A stretch of 48,374 nucleotides of DNA. Source: Kiritimatiellia bacterium (GTDB taxonomy: Bacteria; Verrucomicrobiota; Kiritimatiellia; JAQICX01). Position 1 is the stretch's first letter. Each line of letters starts with the position of its first letter. The notes under the pieces were generated by a model. The model saw nothing but the letters and a program-made list of their open reading frames with translations. It did no database searches and was not told where the DNA came from. The stretch covers positions 1-48,374 of the forward strand of contig JAQICX010000181.1 of assembly GCA_027858345.1 (NCBI GenBank). The letters are read 5' to 3'. The position numbers and the translations under genes are program-made. Shown here piece by piece: positions 9,277-17,372 of this stretch.

Positions 9277-9363
9277 TTATGACAATGAGGACATTGTCGC
9301 TCCCGTTTTTCCAAGATAACGGTTGTTTGTATACAGGGAGCGACAACGTCCTCGTTGTCATAA
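9277..9363. repeat. Nested palindrome: 28-bp inverted repeat whose arms are themselves hairpins
   Basis: Arms 9277-9304 and 9336-9363 are reverse complements with two mismatches, around a 31-nt centre. Each arm contains its own 7-bp hairpin: GACAATG-AGGA-CATTGTC on the left and GACAACG/CGTTGTC on the right. The two mismatches between arms are exactly the pair that keeps each small hairpin perfect. It lies in a ~770-bp gene-free spacer (8953-9723) between divergent transcription units. I see no coding sequence there that I trust. The 100-aa track ORF across the palindrome is probably spurious. Confidence 0.8.
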
Positions 9364-9624
9364 AATATAATTTTCAACTTTATCACCCAAAACGGCAAAA
9401 GTTGAAATACTAACACTTGATTTTGTTGGTTCAAACAGATATTTTCTTGTCCAACCGAAAAACTAAGGATAAAAAAGTTGAAGTGATTGGTAAGATGCTC
9501 ACTTCCTCCTACGTTCCTACGGTGTGACACAGTCGTTCGCCGAGCCCAGTCAAACAACAGTCAAACAAATTTAGTTCCGTGACCTGCATTGCAAATATAC
9601 TTCAATTTAATCACTTACGGAATC

Positions 9625-9644
9625 TCCATTACAAAAATAATGGA
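9625..9644. promoter_or_regulatory. Candidate operator upstream of the kinase/glycyl-radical unit
   Basis: Perfect dyad TCCATTA-CAAAAA-TAATGGA, 17 bp upstream of the -35 box at 9662. The GntR-type regulator encoded as second gene of the unit is the obvious candidate to bind it. That is inference from position only. Confidence 0.4.
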
Positions 9645-9661
9645 AATTTATAAAATACTGG

Positions 9662-9689
9662 TTGACAAATTATCAATAGGTATTATACA
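9662..9689 (+). promoter_or_regulatory. Sigma-70-like promoter of the kinase-regulator/isomerase unit
   Basis: TTGACA at 9662-9667 and TATACA at 9684-9689, spacing 16 nt. An alternative -10 is TACAAT at 9686 with 18 nt spacing. The kinase ATG (9724) follows after a GAGGGG ribosome site. Confidence 0.55.
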
Positions 9690-9723
9690 ATATAACCATT
9701 TAAATTATTTGAGGGGAAATTGA

Positions 9724-11103
9724 ATGGCGAATATATTATCGATTGACATTGGGACTTCGAAGCTTTGTGCGGTTATTTTTGATATGATTGCAGATGAACT
9801 TGTGGCTATAAAATCATGTGCTAATGATAGTAATATTGATTTGACAATGGCGGATTATCATGAACAATGTCCTGAAAAGATTGTGCAATCTATTTTCGGG
9901 CTTATTATGGATTTGTCTGAGGAGTATTCGGCTGAATTGGCATCTGTTGAGGGAGTTTCTGTTTCTGGGCAGATGCATGGTGTTCTTTTGGTAAATGAAA
10001 AATGCGAGCCGGTAACAAATTTTATTACATGGCGGGATAAGCGGGCTTTAGAGTTTGAAGATTTGCTATCCAGTTGTAACACCGCCGATAACTTTATGGC
10101 AACGGGTACTCATCTGCAAAGTGGATATGGCGGGGCAACTTTGGCATGGCTTTTTGCTCATGGAAAAATTTCCAATGGGTGTCGGGCTTTATCGATGGCT
10201 GATTATCTGGTTTTACGTCTTACAGGTAAAGCAGCAACTGAATCAACCCATGCTGCTAGCTGGGGAATTCTGAATATACAAAAAAATGATTGGTGCTATC
10301 CATTAATAGAAAAACTTGGAATTGATACAGAAATATTGCTGCCAGTGCATAGAAGTGCAGAACCGCTTGGCGTGATAACGATTGATATGGCCGTTGAACT
10401 TGGTTTGAATCGCAAGGTTATTGTGTATTCACCGGTTGGTGATAATCAGGCAGGTGTTATAGGCACGGCTGGGTTTGATAAAAACCAGATGATTCTTAAT
10501 CTTGGAACAGGTGGGCAGATTTCGGTTTCTCAGGATAGTTTTGATGTTATAGATGGTTTTGAGATGCGTCCTATGCCGCATGGCGGGTCGATTCTTGTAG
10601 GTGCTAGTTTGTGTGGTGGTTGGTCTTATGCTTATTTATGTGAGTTTGTGAAAGATTTGCTGAAAAAGATAGGGAATGTTGAGCTAACTAACGTTGAAAT
10701 ATTTAACAAGCTTGATAAACTTTCAAGTGAGGCTGATTGCTCTTGTGGTGGACTTGTGGTTGATACTCGTTTTGCAGGAACACGGGGAGAACATGATTTA
10801 CGTGGGGAGATAAAAAATATTGATACTTCTAATTTTAATATTTGCAATCTTGGAAGGGCTTTTCTTGTGGGTATGGTTTCAGAATTGTCAAATCTTGCAA
10901 GCAAAATTGATACATCGGAAATTTCAAGAATTTTCACATGTGGCAATGGAGTTTATAAAAATCCTTTGCTAGTAGAAATTATTGCCAATATTTTTAGAAA
11001 GACGGTGGTGTTATCGAATGTGCGGGAGGAGGCAGCAGTTGGGGCTGCTTTGGCTGTGGCACAGACTATTAAATTGTCAAGAGATATAAAATATGATCAA
11101 TAA
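9724..11103 (+). CDS. FGGY-family sugar kinase, sedoheptulokinase-like
   Basis: ATP-dependent phosphorylation of a sugar or polyol in the cytoplasm. The N-terminal actin-like domain opens with the phosphate-binding DIGTSKLCAVIFD. VSGQMHGVLL and TNFITWRDKR resemble sedoheptulokinase and related FGGY enzymes. SPVGDNQAGVIG carries the catalytic Asp, and LNLGTGGQISV is the adenosine-binding loop of the C-terminal domain. The length of 459 aa is normal. It starts after a strong GAGGGG site. Its stop overlaps the ATG of the regulator/isomerase gene by 11 bp, so the two are translationally coupled. The seven-carbon specificity is only suggested by overall resemblance. A pentulose, hexulose or polyol is equally possible given the isomerase next door. 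Confidence 0.88.
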   Translation: MANILSIDIGTSKLCAVIFDMIADELVAIKSCANDSNIDLTMADYHEQCPEKIVQSIFGLIMDLSEEYSAELASVEGVSVSGQMHGVLLVNEKCEPVTNFITWRDKRALEFEDLLSSCNTADNFMATGTHLQSGYGGATLAWLFAHGKISNGCRALSMADYLVLRLTGKAATESTHAASWGILNIQKNDWCYPLIEKLGIDTEILLPVHRSAEPLGVITIDMAVELGLNRKVIVYSPVGDNQAGVIGTAGFDKNQMILNLGTGGQISVSQDSFDVIDGFEMRPMPHGGSILVGASLCGGWSYAYLCEFVKDLLKKIGNVELTNVEIFNKLDKLSSEADCSCGGLVVDTRFAGTRGEHDLRGEIKNIDTSNFNICNLGRAFLVGMVSELSNLASKIDTSEISRIFTCGNGVYKNPLLVEIIANIFRKTVVLSNVREEAAVGAALAVAQTIKLSRDIKYDQ

Positions 11104-13195
11104 AACACAATATGTCCGTGATAAGATATTTCGTGAGATTCTTGAAGGTAAATACAAGCCTGGCGGCAAACTACCAACTGAAGTTCAGATGGCGAAGCTT
11201 ACCAATACCAGCCGAATTACGATACGACGTGCATTTGCGGAGCTGGAAAAAAGTGGAATAATTCATCGAATACAAGGTAGGGGTACATTTGTTTCGATAT
11301 CCCTTCATGGCGGTGGCGGCGAAGGTGATCATGTTGCTTTGCTGACGACCCTTAATGATCCTTTTGCACTAGAATTTATTACGCATCTTGAGTCTGAACT
11401 TGCCAAACAGGATTTGCTTTTGACTCTTAAGATAACCGATGAAGATCCAAGAAAGGAAAATGCTGCAGCTATTAAGTTGGTTGCAAAAGGTATTCGCAAC
11501 CTTATAGTCTGGCCTAGTGGAAACTCAGTGTCTTATGATACCTTTTTCAGGCTTAGAGTGCTTGGTGCAAATATTGTTTTTTTTGACAGGAAGTTTCCAG
11601 GTGACTGTGCGGATTATATTGGTCTTGACCATAAAAAGGCTGTTACTGATTTGCTTGAACATGCTTGTTGCAATGGATTAAAAGAATTTATTTTTATTAA
11701 TTACAAAGGGTTAGTGGCGGACAGTAATGCGATGCGGCAGGAAGCGTTTGAGAAGTATTGTGCAGATAAGAAATTGAAGCATAGTGTTGTTTTAATAGAT
11801 TATTCTTCATCGCCGGGTCAACAAATAGAAGCAAATTGGAAAAATTGGATACATGGTTTTGGAAAGCTGGCAGTGATTTGTGTTAATGATACAGTCTCTA
11901 TAGCAGCAAGTGATGTTCTGGGAAATAAAATAAATATTTATGGCATTGATGGATTTAGCAAAGCTATAGAACGCGGGATTGTTTCAGTTGCTCAGCCGTT
12001 ATCGATGATGGCTGTAAAATCTATCCAACTTTTACAGAAGCAGCGTGAATTGGGAAGTAACTGGAAAGCAAGGAATATTTTTGTTAAGGGCAAGATTATT
12101 GAAAAAAAAAGGGAGAATATAATGAATTTTAATCAACCTATTTTGTTTATGCCGAATCGTGTTTGGCGTGCTTATGTTGGCGGACAAGTAATGGATGAAT
12201 TTTTGTATGGTCTAGAGAAACCTGACGGGCATTTTCCGGAGGATTGGCTTGGGTCTGTTACTATTGCAAACAATTATGTCAATCAACAGTCTCCCGAGGA
12301 AGGTTTAACCAGAGTCAGGAATTCAAATGGAAAAGAAGGACCACTATTTAAAGATTTGCTTGAAAAATATCCTCAGCAAATTGTAGGTAACGATTCGGGC
12401 AATCTTGATGTGTTGTGCAAGTATCTTGATTCTGCAATTCGTCTGCCCATTCAGTGTCATCCTGATAAAGAATTTGCACTGAAGTATCTAGACAGTCCTA
12501 ATGGAAAAACAGAATCGTGGTTTGTACTTGCGACTAGACAAATTAATGGTGAAGATCCTTATTTGTTGCTTGGATTTAAAGAAAATGTAGATGCAGATGA
12601 TTTTAAAAAGGCGGTACTTGCTCAGGATATTCTTACGATGGAGAATTCGCTTCACAAGATTAAGGTTAAGCCGGGTGATATGTATTTTATTCCAGGCAGA
12701 TTGCCACATGCGATAGGTCCTGGGGTATTTTTGCTGGAAGTTCAGGAACCTACCGACTGGGTGGTTCAGCCGGAGCTGTATATTGGTGATACTAAACTTT
12801 CTCATCAAGAGATGTGGGGAGAGCTTAGTATTGAAGATGGCTTGAAGTGTTTTGATTATGAATCTAAAGGTACATTGGAGCAAATTCTTAGGCGTTGTCG
12901 ATTACTACCGGCAACCGCAGTTCAGAACGAGAATTACATATTCAGCGAGATCATTGGCCCGGCAATTACGGATTGTTTTGCGGTGCATAAGATGGAAATA
13001 AATAAAAGTTGCGGAATAAAATTTAACAACTGGGCAATTTCTGTTGTTACCGAAGGAGTTGCCAGAATAAATAATATTGAAGTAAAACGAGGCGATTATT
13101 TCTTTGTTCCGTATGCGGCGGAGGAGGTGAAGTTTGATGTTGAACAAAAAGTATCTATTTATGTGATTGGGAATCAATCATTGAGTATCAGATGA
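11093..13195 (+). CDS. GntR/LacI-type regulator in frame with a class I phosphomannose isomerase
   Basis: The 700-codon frame joins two proteins. Residues 1-70 are a GntR winged helix (ILEGKYKPGGKLPTEVQMA, then TIRRAFAELEKSG). Residues 80-343 are a LacI-type periplasmic-binding-protein sensor. From Met344 (12122) comes a complete type I ManA-like isomerase of 357 aa with zinc-site segments IQCHPDKEF, KTESWFVLA and IPGRLPHAIGPG; such enzymes interconvert mannose-6-P and fructose-6-P. The junction holds a run of nine A (12102-12110), then GGGAG at proper distance from ATG 12122. With eight A the regulator would end at a TAA overlapping that ATG. So this is a true fusion, a slippage site giving both forms, or a one-base sequence error. 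Translation of the isomerase alone from 12122 is likely in any case. Confidence 0.82.
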   Translation: MINKTQYVRDKIFREILEGKYKPGGKLPTEVQMAKLTNTSRITIRRAFAELEKSGIIHRIQGRGTFVSISLHGGGGEGDHVALLTTLNDPFALEFITHLESELAKQDLLLTLKITDEDPRKENAAAIKLVAKGIRNLIVWPSGNSVSYDTFFRLRVLGANIVFFDRKFPGDCADYIGLDHKKAVTDLLEHACCNGLKEFIFINYKGLVADSNAMRQEAFEKYCADKKLKHSVVLIDYSSSPGQQIEANWKNWIHGFGKLAVICVNDTVSIAASDVLGNKINIYGIDGFSKAIERGIVSVAQPLSMMAVKSIQLLQKQRELGSNWKARNIFVKGKIIEKKRENIMNFNQPILFMPNRVWRAYVGGQVMDEFLYGLEKPDGHFPEDWLGSVTIANNYVNQQSPEEGLTRVRNSNGKEGPLFKDLLEKYPQQIVGNDSGNLDVLCKYLDSAIRLPIQCHPDKEFALKYLDSPNGKTESWFVLATRQINGEDPYLLLGFKENVDADDFKKAVLAQDILTMENSLHKIKVKPGDMYFIPGRLPHAIGPGVFLLEVQEPTDWVVQPELYIGDTKLSHQEMWGELSIEDGLKCFDYESKGTLEQILRRCRLLPATAVQNENYIFSEIIGPAITDCFAVHKMEINKSCGIKFNNWAISVVTEGVARINNIEVKRGDYFFVPYAAEEVKFDVEQKVSIYVIGNQSLSIR

Positions 13196-13338
13196 AGTTT
13201 TAATTGTAATTCAAGAGAGCCACTGTTAGAGCTAACTTCCTCAATGACCTTGGGGGTCTTGACTGGAGGCAGACGGGGCGTGGAATTTTTGCAAGCGATT
13301 CAATATATTAAGTTTTTAAGAGAGGTAGATATGGAGTT

Positions 13339-14232
13339 ATGAGAATATTTTCAACAGGTTTTAGTGAGGGGCTTGACGGGCCTGGGCGGAGATGGATTGT
13401 TTACCTTAAGGGGTGTAACTTTCGTTGTCTTTGGTGTGCTAGTCCTGAAAGTATTTCAGGTAGCAAGGAAATTCTTTTTTATCCTGATCGTAGTAGATAT
13501 AGCGATAAGTCTTGTACGCATGGAGCTGTATCTTTAGATAGGAATAGTTTTCACCTGAATCGTTCAGAATGTGAATTTTGCAAGGATCATAATTGTGTAA
13601 CAGTTTTTCATGATCCTTCTTTTGAAATAGTAGGTGAGGACATAACATCTGATCATTTAGTTGGCAAAGCAGAAAAATACCGGTCTTTATTTGGCAGGGA
13701 TGGCGGCGTCACTTTCGGTGGAGGAGAATCGACGTTGCAGGATGTGGAGTTGTTTGAAGCAATAGCAGAATTAAGGGCAAGGCAGATAAATGTGGCAGTG
13801 GAAACAAATGGTTCAACTGCTGCTGCTCAAAAACTTGTGGGTAAGGTGGATCTACTTATATGTGATTTTAAATGTTTTTCTCGCGATTTGCATCTGCAAT
13901 GGACTGGGGCTGAAAATGATCAAGTTCTTAAAACAATTTTGTATGCTTGTAAACAAAAACAGAAGCTTTTGGTGCGAATACCGCTGATCTGCGGTTTTAA
14001 TGATTTTAAAAGCGAATGGTCGCTTATGAGAGATTTTCTTTGTGACTGCAAAGAGCTGGCAGGAGAATTAAATGTAGAGATACTTAGGATGCATCATTTT
14101 GGCAAGCCTAAGTATAAAGCGTTAGGGATTGAATATCCGATGCTTAATGTGGCTTGTCCAACTCAGGTAGATGTACGTGAATTGGCAAATTTATTAAAAA
14201 ATAGTGGAATAAATGTGCGGGTATGCACTTAG
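13339..14232 (+). CDS. Glycyl-radical enzyme activating enzyme (radical SAM)
   Basis: Uses S-adenosylmethionine and a [4Fe-4S] cluster to install the glycyl radical on its partner enzyme. The cluster motif is C26-N-F-R-C30-L-W-C33, preceded by the GxDGPG segment usual in this family. GGVTFGGGEST and VAVETNGS are further family segments. Most paralogous activases carry a two-cluster ferredoxin insert. Here the insert (about residues 45-95) retains only one upstream Cys (SCTHGAVS) and CEFCKDHNC, so at most one auxiliary cluster seems possible. 297 aa. The ribosome site GGAG lies just before ATG 13339. The next gene is the glycyl-radical enzyme, separated by a MITE. It ends with TAG, so amber is a normal stop in this genome. 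Confidence 0.9.
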   Translation: MRIFSTGFSEGLDGPGRRWIVYLKGCNFRCLWCASPESISGSKEILFYPDRSRYSDKSCTHGAVSLDRNSFHLNRSECEFCKDHNCVTVFHDPSFEIVGEDITSDHLVGKAEKYRSLFGRDGGVTFGGGESTLQDVELFEAIAELRARQINVAVETNGSTAAAQKLVGKVDLLICDFKCFSRDLHLQWTGAENDQVLKTILYACKQKQKLLVRIPLICGFNDFKSEWSLMRDFLCDCKELAGELNVEILRMHHFGKPKYKALGIEYPMLNVACPTQVDVRELANLLKNSGINVRVCT

Positions 14233-14240
14233 AGGTTGTT

Positions 14241-14401
14241 TAGAGCATTTCACTCATGAAACGCAGTAAATCTTTGTCCTGCGGCTTCCGTTGAATCTTT
14301 CAAAAAAATACGCAATAGGCCTGCTATTACTTGATTTTTTTTTAAGTCCAACGTCGTCCTCGAATAAAATCTTTACAGCGTTTCATTTGTTCAATGCTCT
14401 A
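14241..14401. mobile_element. MITE-like element, copy 1 (161 bp, TA-flanked)
   Basis: Terminal inverted repeats start TAGAGCATT and end AATGCTCTA, with imperfect complementarity extending about 40 bp inward (ATGAAACGCAGTAAA against ATGAAACGCTGTAAA). A near-identical copy lies inverted at 42680-42842. Flanking TA dinucleotides fit insertion at TA by an IS630/Tc1-mariner-type transposase, which is not encoded in this window. It separates the activase gene from the glycyl-radical enzyme gene. Confidence 0.85.
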
Positions 14402-14423
14402 GTCTCTTAATTTGGAGTTTATG

Positions 14424-16802
14424 ATGATTGATTCAAAAAATAATGATTTGGTTATGGCGCTGGCAGATGGCGTTGAGAAAGTTCGCTCTTTCAAGCGTTC
14501 TCAGGATACGGTGGTTGAGTGGTTTTTTGTTCAGGAAATACGAATGCAGCAGTATGAAAAAATGATTGCATGTGGACTTAATCCTGATGATGCAGAAGGG
14601 CAGGCAGAGCTTCTTATTCGTACGATTAGTGAAATGCCTTTAAGTATTATCCCCGGCAGTGCAATTGCGGGCAGTCAGGATGCGGGGTTTTCTCCTTCTT
14701 ATGCTCTGATAAATCCTTCATTCAAAGTTGACGAATTTGCCGGCTATTGTGATCCGGTTGCAATTTATGATGATATTAAACCAGATGAAGCACTTGGTCT
14801 CAGCAAAGAGCGTATTGAAAGGGTAAGGCAATATTGGAAAGATACTGAATACGTGCGCAAGCTAAGTAGTATTTATGATTCAACCGGTGATTTGACTGGA
14901 GAGGTTGTTTTTTTTGCTGAACCAGTTACTGGTCATACTATTCCTGATTTCAGAGATTTCATAAAATTTGGAGTATCTGAAATGATAGAACGAGCTTATC
15001 AACTTCAAAGCCCATATGGCAAGATTATGGGCAAAGCGCTTGAGGCTGTGGTTATTCTTGGAAAACGATATCACCAGCTTGCCAAAGAGTTGGCGGAAAA
15101 CACTAAAGATGAAAATGAAAGAATTCGCCTTAAAAAGATTGCTGATATTCTTACGCGCATACCTGCTGAGCCAGCAAGAGATCTTCATGAAGCGATAGAG
15201 ATGTATGTATTATTGTGGCAGGTGATGGTAATCGAGCAAGCTCCCAATCCATATGCATTTTCAGTGGGCAATCTTGATCGCATACTTTCCCCGTATTATA
15301 AACAATCGGATATTTCTTATGAGCATGCAGTAGAACTTGTTCGTAATATGCTCTGTTTTTTTCAAGTAGGCAAACGATGCTGGGCTATAAGTCAGAATGT
15401 TCTTGTTGGCGGTAAAGATGAAAAAGGCAATAATCTGACTGACGAAATGAGTTATATTATTTTGGATGCTTTTTATAAAACAAACGATCCTCAGCCTGCA
15501 TTGTCGGTAAAAGTTTATGCCGAAACCCCCGTTGAGCTTTACGATTCAATCGGAAGATTTTTCTTCACGCCTGGACATTCAACGCCATCATTATTTAATG
15601 ATGACAGTGTTTTTGAGATGCTTCTGCAACAAGGTAAAGCAGTTTCTGATTTGCCTGATTATTCGATAGCTGGTTGTCAGGAACTGTTAGTTATGGGGAA
15701 GTCATCATTGAATACGACCAACTCTTGGCTTAATTTGGCAAAGGTTCTAACTTTAGCATGTAATGATGGCAAGTCGCTTATCAGTTCAAAACAACTTGTA
15801 CCTACATGGCGTGAGTTGGGGTACTGTGATGCAACGAATGCTTATGAGAACATTCATGATGTTTTCTTCAAGATGTTGAAAATTGTTCTTCCGAAAATGC
15901 AGCAAACAGCCAATGCCTGTACGGATTTGTTAGGTACAGAAAAGCCTGTTCCTTTTACCTCGGCTGTGATGGACAGCTTTAATACTGGTTCGGATATGCG
16001 TGATCCTAAAAAACCTGGTACTCGTTATAATGCCAGTGGTTGTCTTGTGCATGGACTTTCGGTTGTGAGTGACTCTCTTTATGCTGTTAAGAATGCTTTG
16101 TCCACAGGAATGTGGTGTGCCGATGATATTCAGAAGGCTCTATGTGAAAATTTTGATGGGAATGAAAATTTAAGAAGCTTTTTGTTAAATCAACCTCGTT
16201 ATGGTAACGGCAATGATGAGGCAGACGATCTGGCTGTTTCGCTTATTAACAGGGTTGCTGATATGATTGGAGAGCTTCGTAACACAGCGGGTAATGAATT
16301 TTTGGCAGATTTTTCTACTCCAAGTACGCATTTGCTTTATGGCTACTGGGTAGGAGCTACACCAGACGGTAGAAAAGCCAGGCAAATGCTTGGGTACGGT
16401 ATAGACCCGCAGTTTGAGTCCATGCACACGTCTTTAGCAGAGAGGATTGTCTCTTACTGGAAAATACCTTATCACAAGATGAGCGGTGGATATTCAAGCC
16501 ATGTGGGGATTGATCCAGCATCAATACGCGGTAAAGAAACTATGGAACAAAAATCTCATTGGATGCGGGATAATATAATCAAGCCACTAATGAGACTTGG
16601 ACAAGGTTATAAAGAATCGCCTTTTTATGTATATTTCAATATTGATTCTGTTGATCATCTAAAAAAAGTATTGGCAGAACCGCAGAAATATGCCCCGACT
16701 GGAGTTTATATTATGCGTATTCACGGCACCTTTGTGAACTTTTTGGATCTTTCCCCAGCCATTCAGCAGGATATAATGAAACGACTGGAAGCTTCATCGT
16801 AA
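14424..16802 (+). CDS. Divergent glycyl-radical enzyme of unknown substrate (PFL/dehydratase superfamily)
   Basis: About 792 aa. Carries the dehydratase-type active-site Cys in AGCQEL (GCxE, about Cys418/Glu420) and a C-terminal radical loop RIHGTF with radical Gly about 768, followed by FLDLSPAIQQDI. The usual loop is RVxGY, so His and Thr here are atypical. YNASGCLVHGL and GATPDGRKA are other family segments. True pyruvate formate-lyases have two adjacent Cys and no GCxE, so this belongs with the diol-dehydratase, C-N lyase or C-S lyase branch or a new one. The track start is TTG 14412. GGAG at 14414 supports ATG 14424 (or 14421). Immediate neighbours are the activase, an isomerase and a sugar kinase, so a sugar or polyol phosphate or a sugar-derived compound is a plausible substrate (inference). 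Confidence 0.9.
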   Translation: MIDSKNNDLVMALADGVEKVRSFKRSQDTVVEWFFVQEIRMQQYEKMIACGLNPDDAEGQAELLIRTISEMPLSIIPGSAIAGSQDAGFSPSYALINPSFKVDEFAGYCDPVAIYDDIKPDEALGLSKERIERVRQYWKDTEYVRKLSSIYDSTGDLTGEVVFFAEPVTGHTIPDFRDFIKFGVSEMIERAYQLQSPYGKIMGKALEAVVILGKRYHQLAKELAENTKDENERIRLKKIADILTRIPAEPARDLHEAIEMYVLLWQVMVIEQAPNPYAFSVGNLDRILSPYYKQSDISYEHAVELVRNMLCFFQVGKRCWAISQNVLVGGKDEKGNNLTDEMSYIILDAFYKTNDPQPALSVKVYAETPVELYDSIGRFFFTPGHSTPSLFNDDSVFEMLLQQGKAVSDLPDYSIAGCQELLVMGKSSLNTTNSWLNLAKVLTLACNDGKSLISSKQLVPTWRELGYCDATNAYENIHDVFFKMLKIVLPKMQQTANACTDLLGTEKPVPFTSAVMDSFNTGSDMRDPKKPGTRYNASGCLVHGLSVVSDSLYAVKNALSTGMWCADDIQKALCENFDGNENLRSFLLNQPRYGNGNDEADDLAVSLINRVADMIGELRNTAGNEFLADFSTPSTHLLYGYWVGATPDGRKARQMLGYGIDPQFESMHTSLAERIVSYWKIPYHKMSGGYSSHVGIDPASIRGKETMEQKSHWMRDNIIKPLMRLGQGYKESPFYVYFNIDSVDHLKKVLAEPQKYAPTGVYIMRIHGTFVNFLDLSPAIQQDIMKRLEASS

Positions 16803-17372
16803 CGGAGTCAGGTAAAAAAGAATGAAGACACAATTGGATTTAGAAAAAGAGACCGTACCAATTTGTGTGTCTAATGGATTCAAGTAGAATCTAATTAAGT
16901 TTGGTTCTTCGTAGATTATTGTGGATGATAAGTATTAATAATAATAGACATTTATATTAAAAAACAAGGGGCAACGCCCCTGAATATGCTAGCAATATCA
17001 ACATAATTATAAACAATGATTTACGAAGAAATCATTTAACCTCTTAAAAAGAAAAAATCGTAGGATTTTACTGTTTTTTGCAATATAAATGTTGCATTCA
17101 ACAATAATATAGTATTGGAAAAATTGGCATAGGTAAATTAGGACTTACTGTTAATGAAGATAGATCACTTGCTAAGCTTGTTCTGTTGATCAGTACATGC
17201 TTCAGTAAAAATGATTACAAAATCTTGTATTAAAGATTTTTTTCCATGCTAAAAGTTATTTATTAAAATAGAAATTTTAATAAAAAAAATAAAAGTTAAT
17301 ATATCGTTGTTGCGAAAAAAAGATTAGATAAACTTTATGTTCGCCGACGAACTACCATTGGGAAATTAAATT
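16803..17372. other. Gene-poor AT-rich spacer after the glycyl-radical enzyme
   Basis: 570 bp. A possible mini-ORF at 16822-16887 (MKTQLDLEKETV...) follows a GGT-A-rich site but has only 21 codons and no support. A small stem GGGGC-AAC-GCCCC lies at 16968-16980 with no U-run, so it is not a convincing terminator. I see nothing else beyond A/T runs. Confidence 0.4.

Noticed and set aside
9255-9557. 100-aa minus-strand ORF across the palindrome
   Set aside because: It is largely made of the inverted repeat and low-complexity DNA, and has no ribosome site or protein-like composition.
13196-13338. Riboswitch or small RNA between isomerase and activase
   Set aside because: There is a GC-rich patch with small stems, but nothing matches a known riboswitch layout and the fold is weak.
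14424-16802. Pyruvate formate-lyase (pflB)
   Set aside because: No adjacent Cys-Cys pair; the site is GCxE and the radical loop is atypical, so the PFL name would mislead.
16967-16981. Terminator after the glycyl-radical enzyme
   Set aside because: The stem is only 5-6 bp and is not followed by a U-run.
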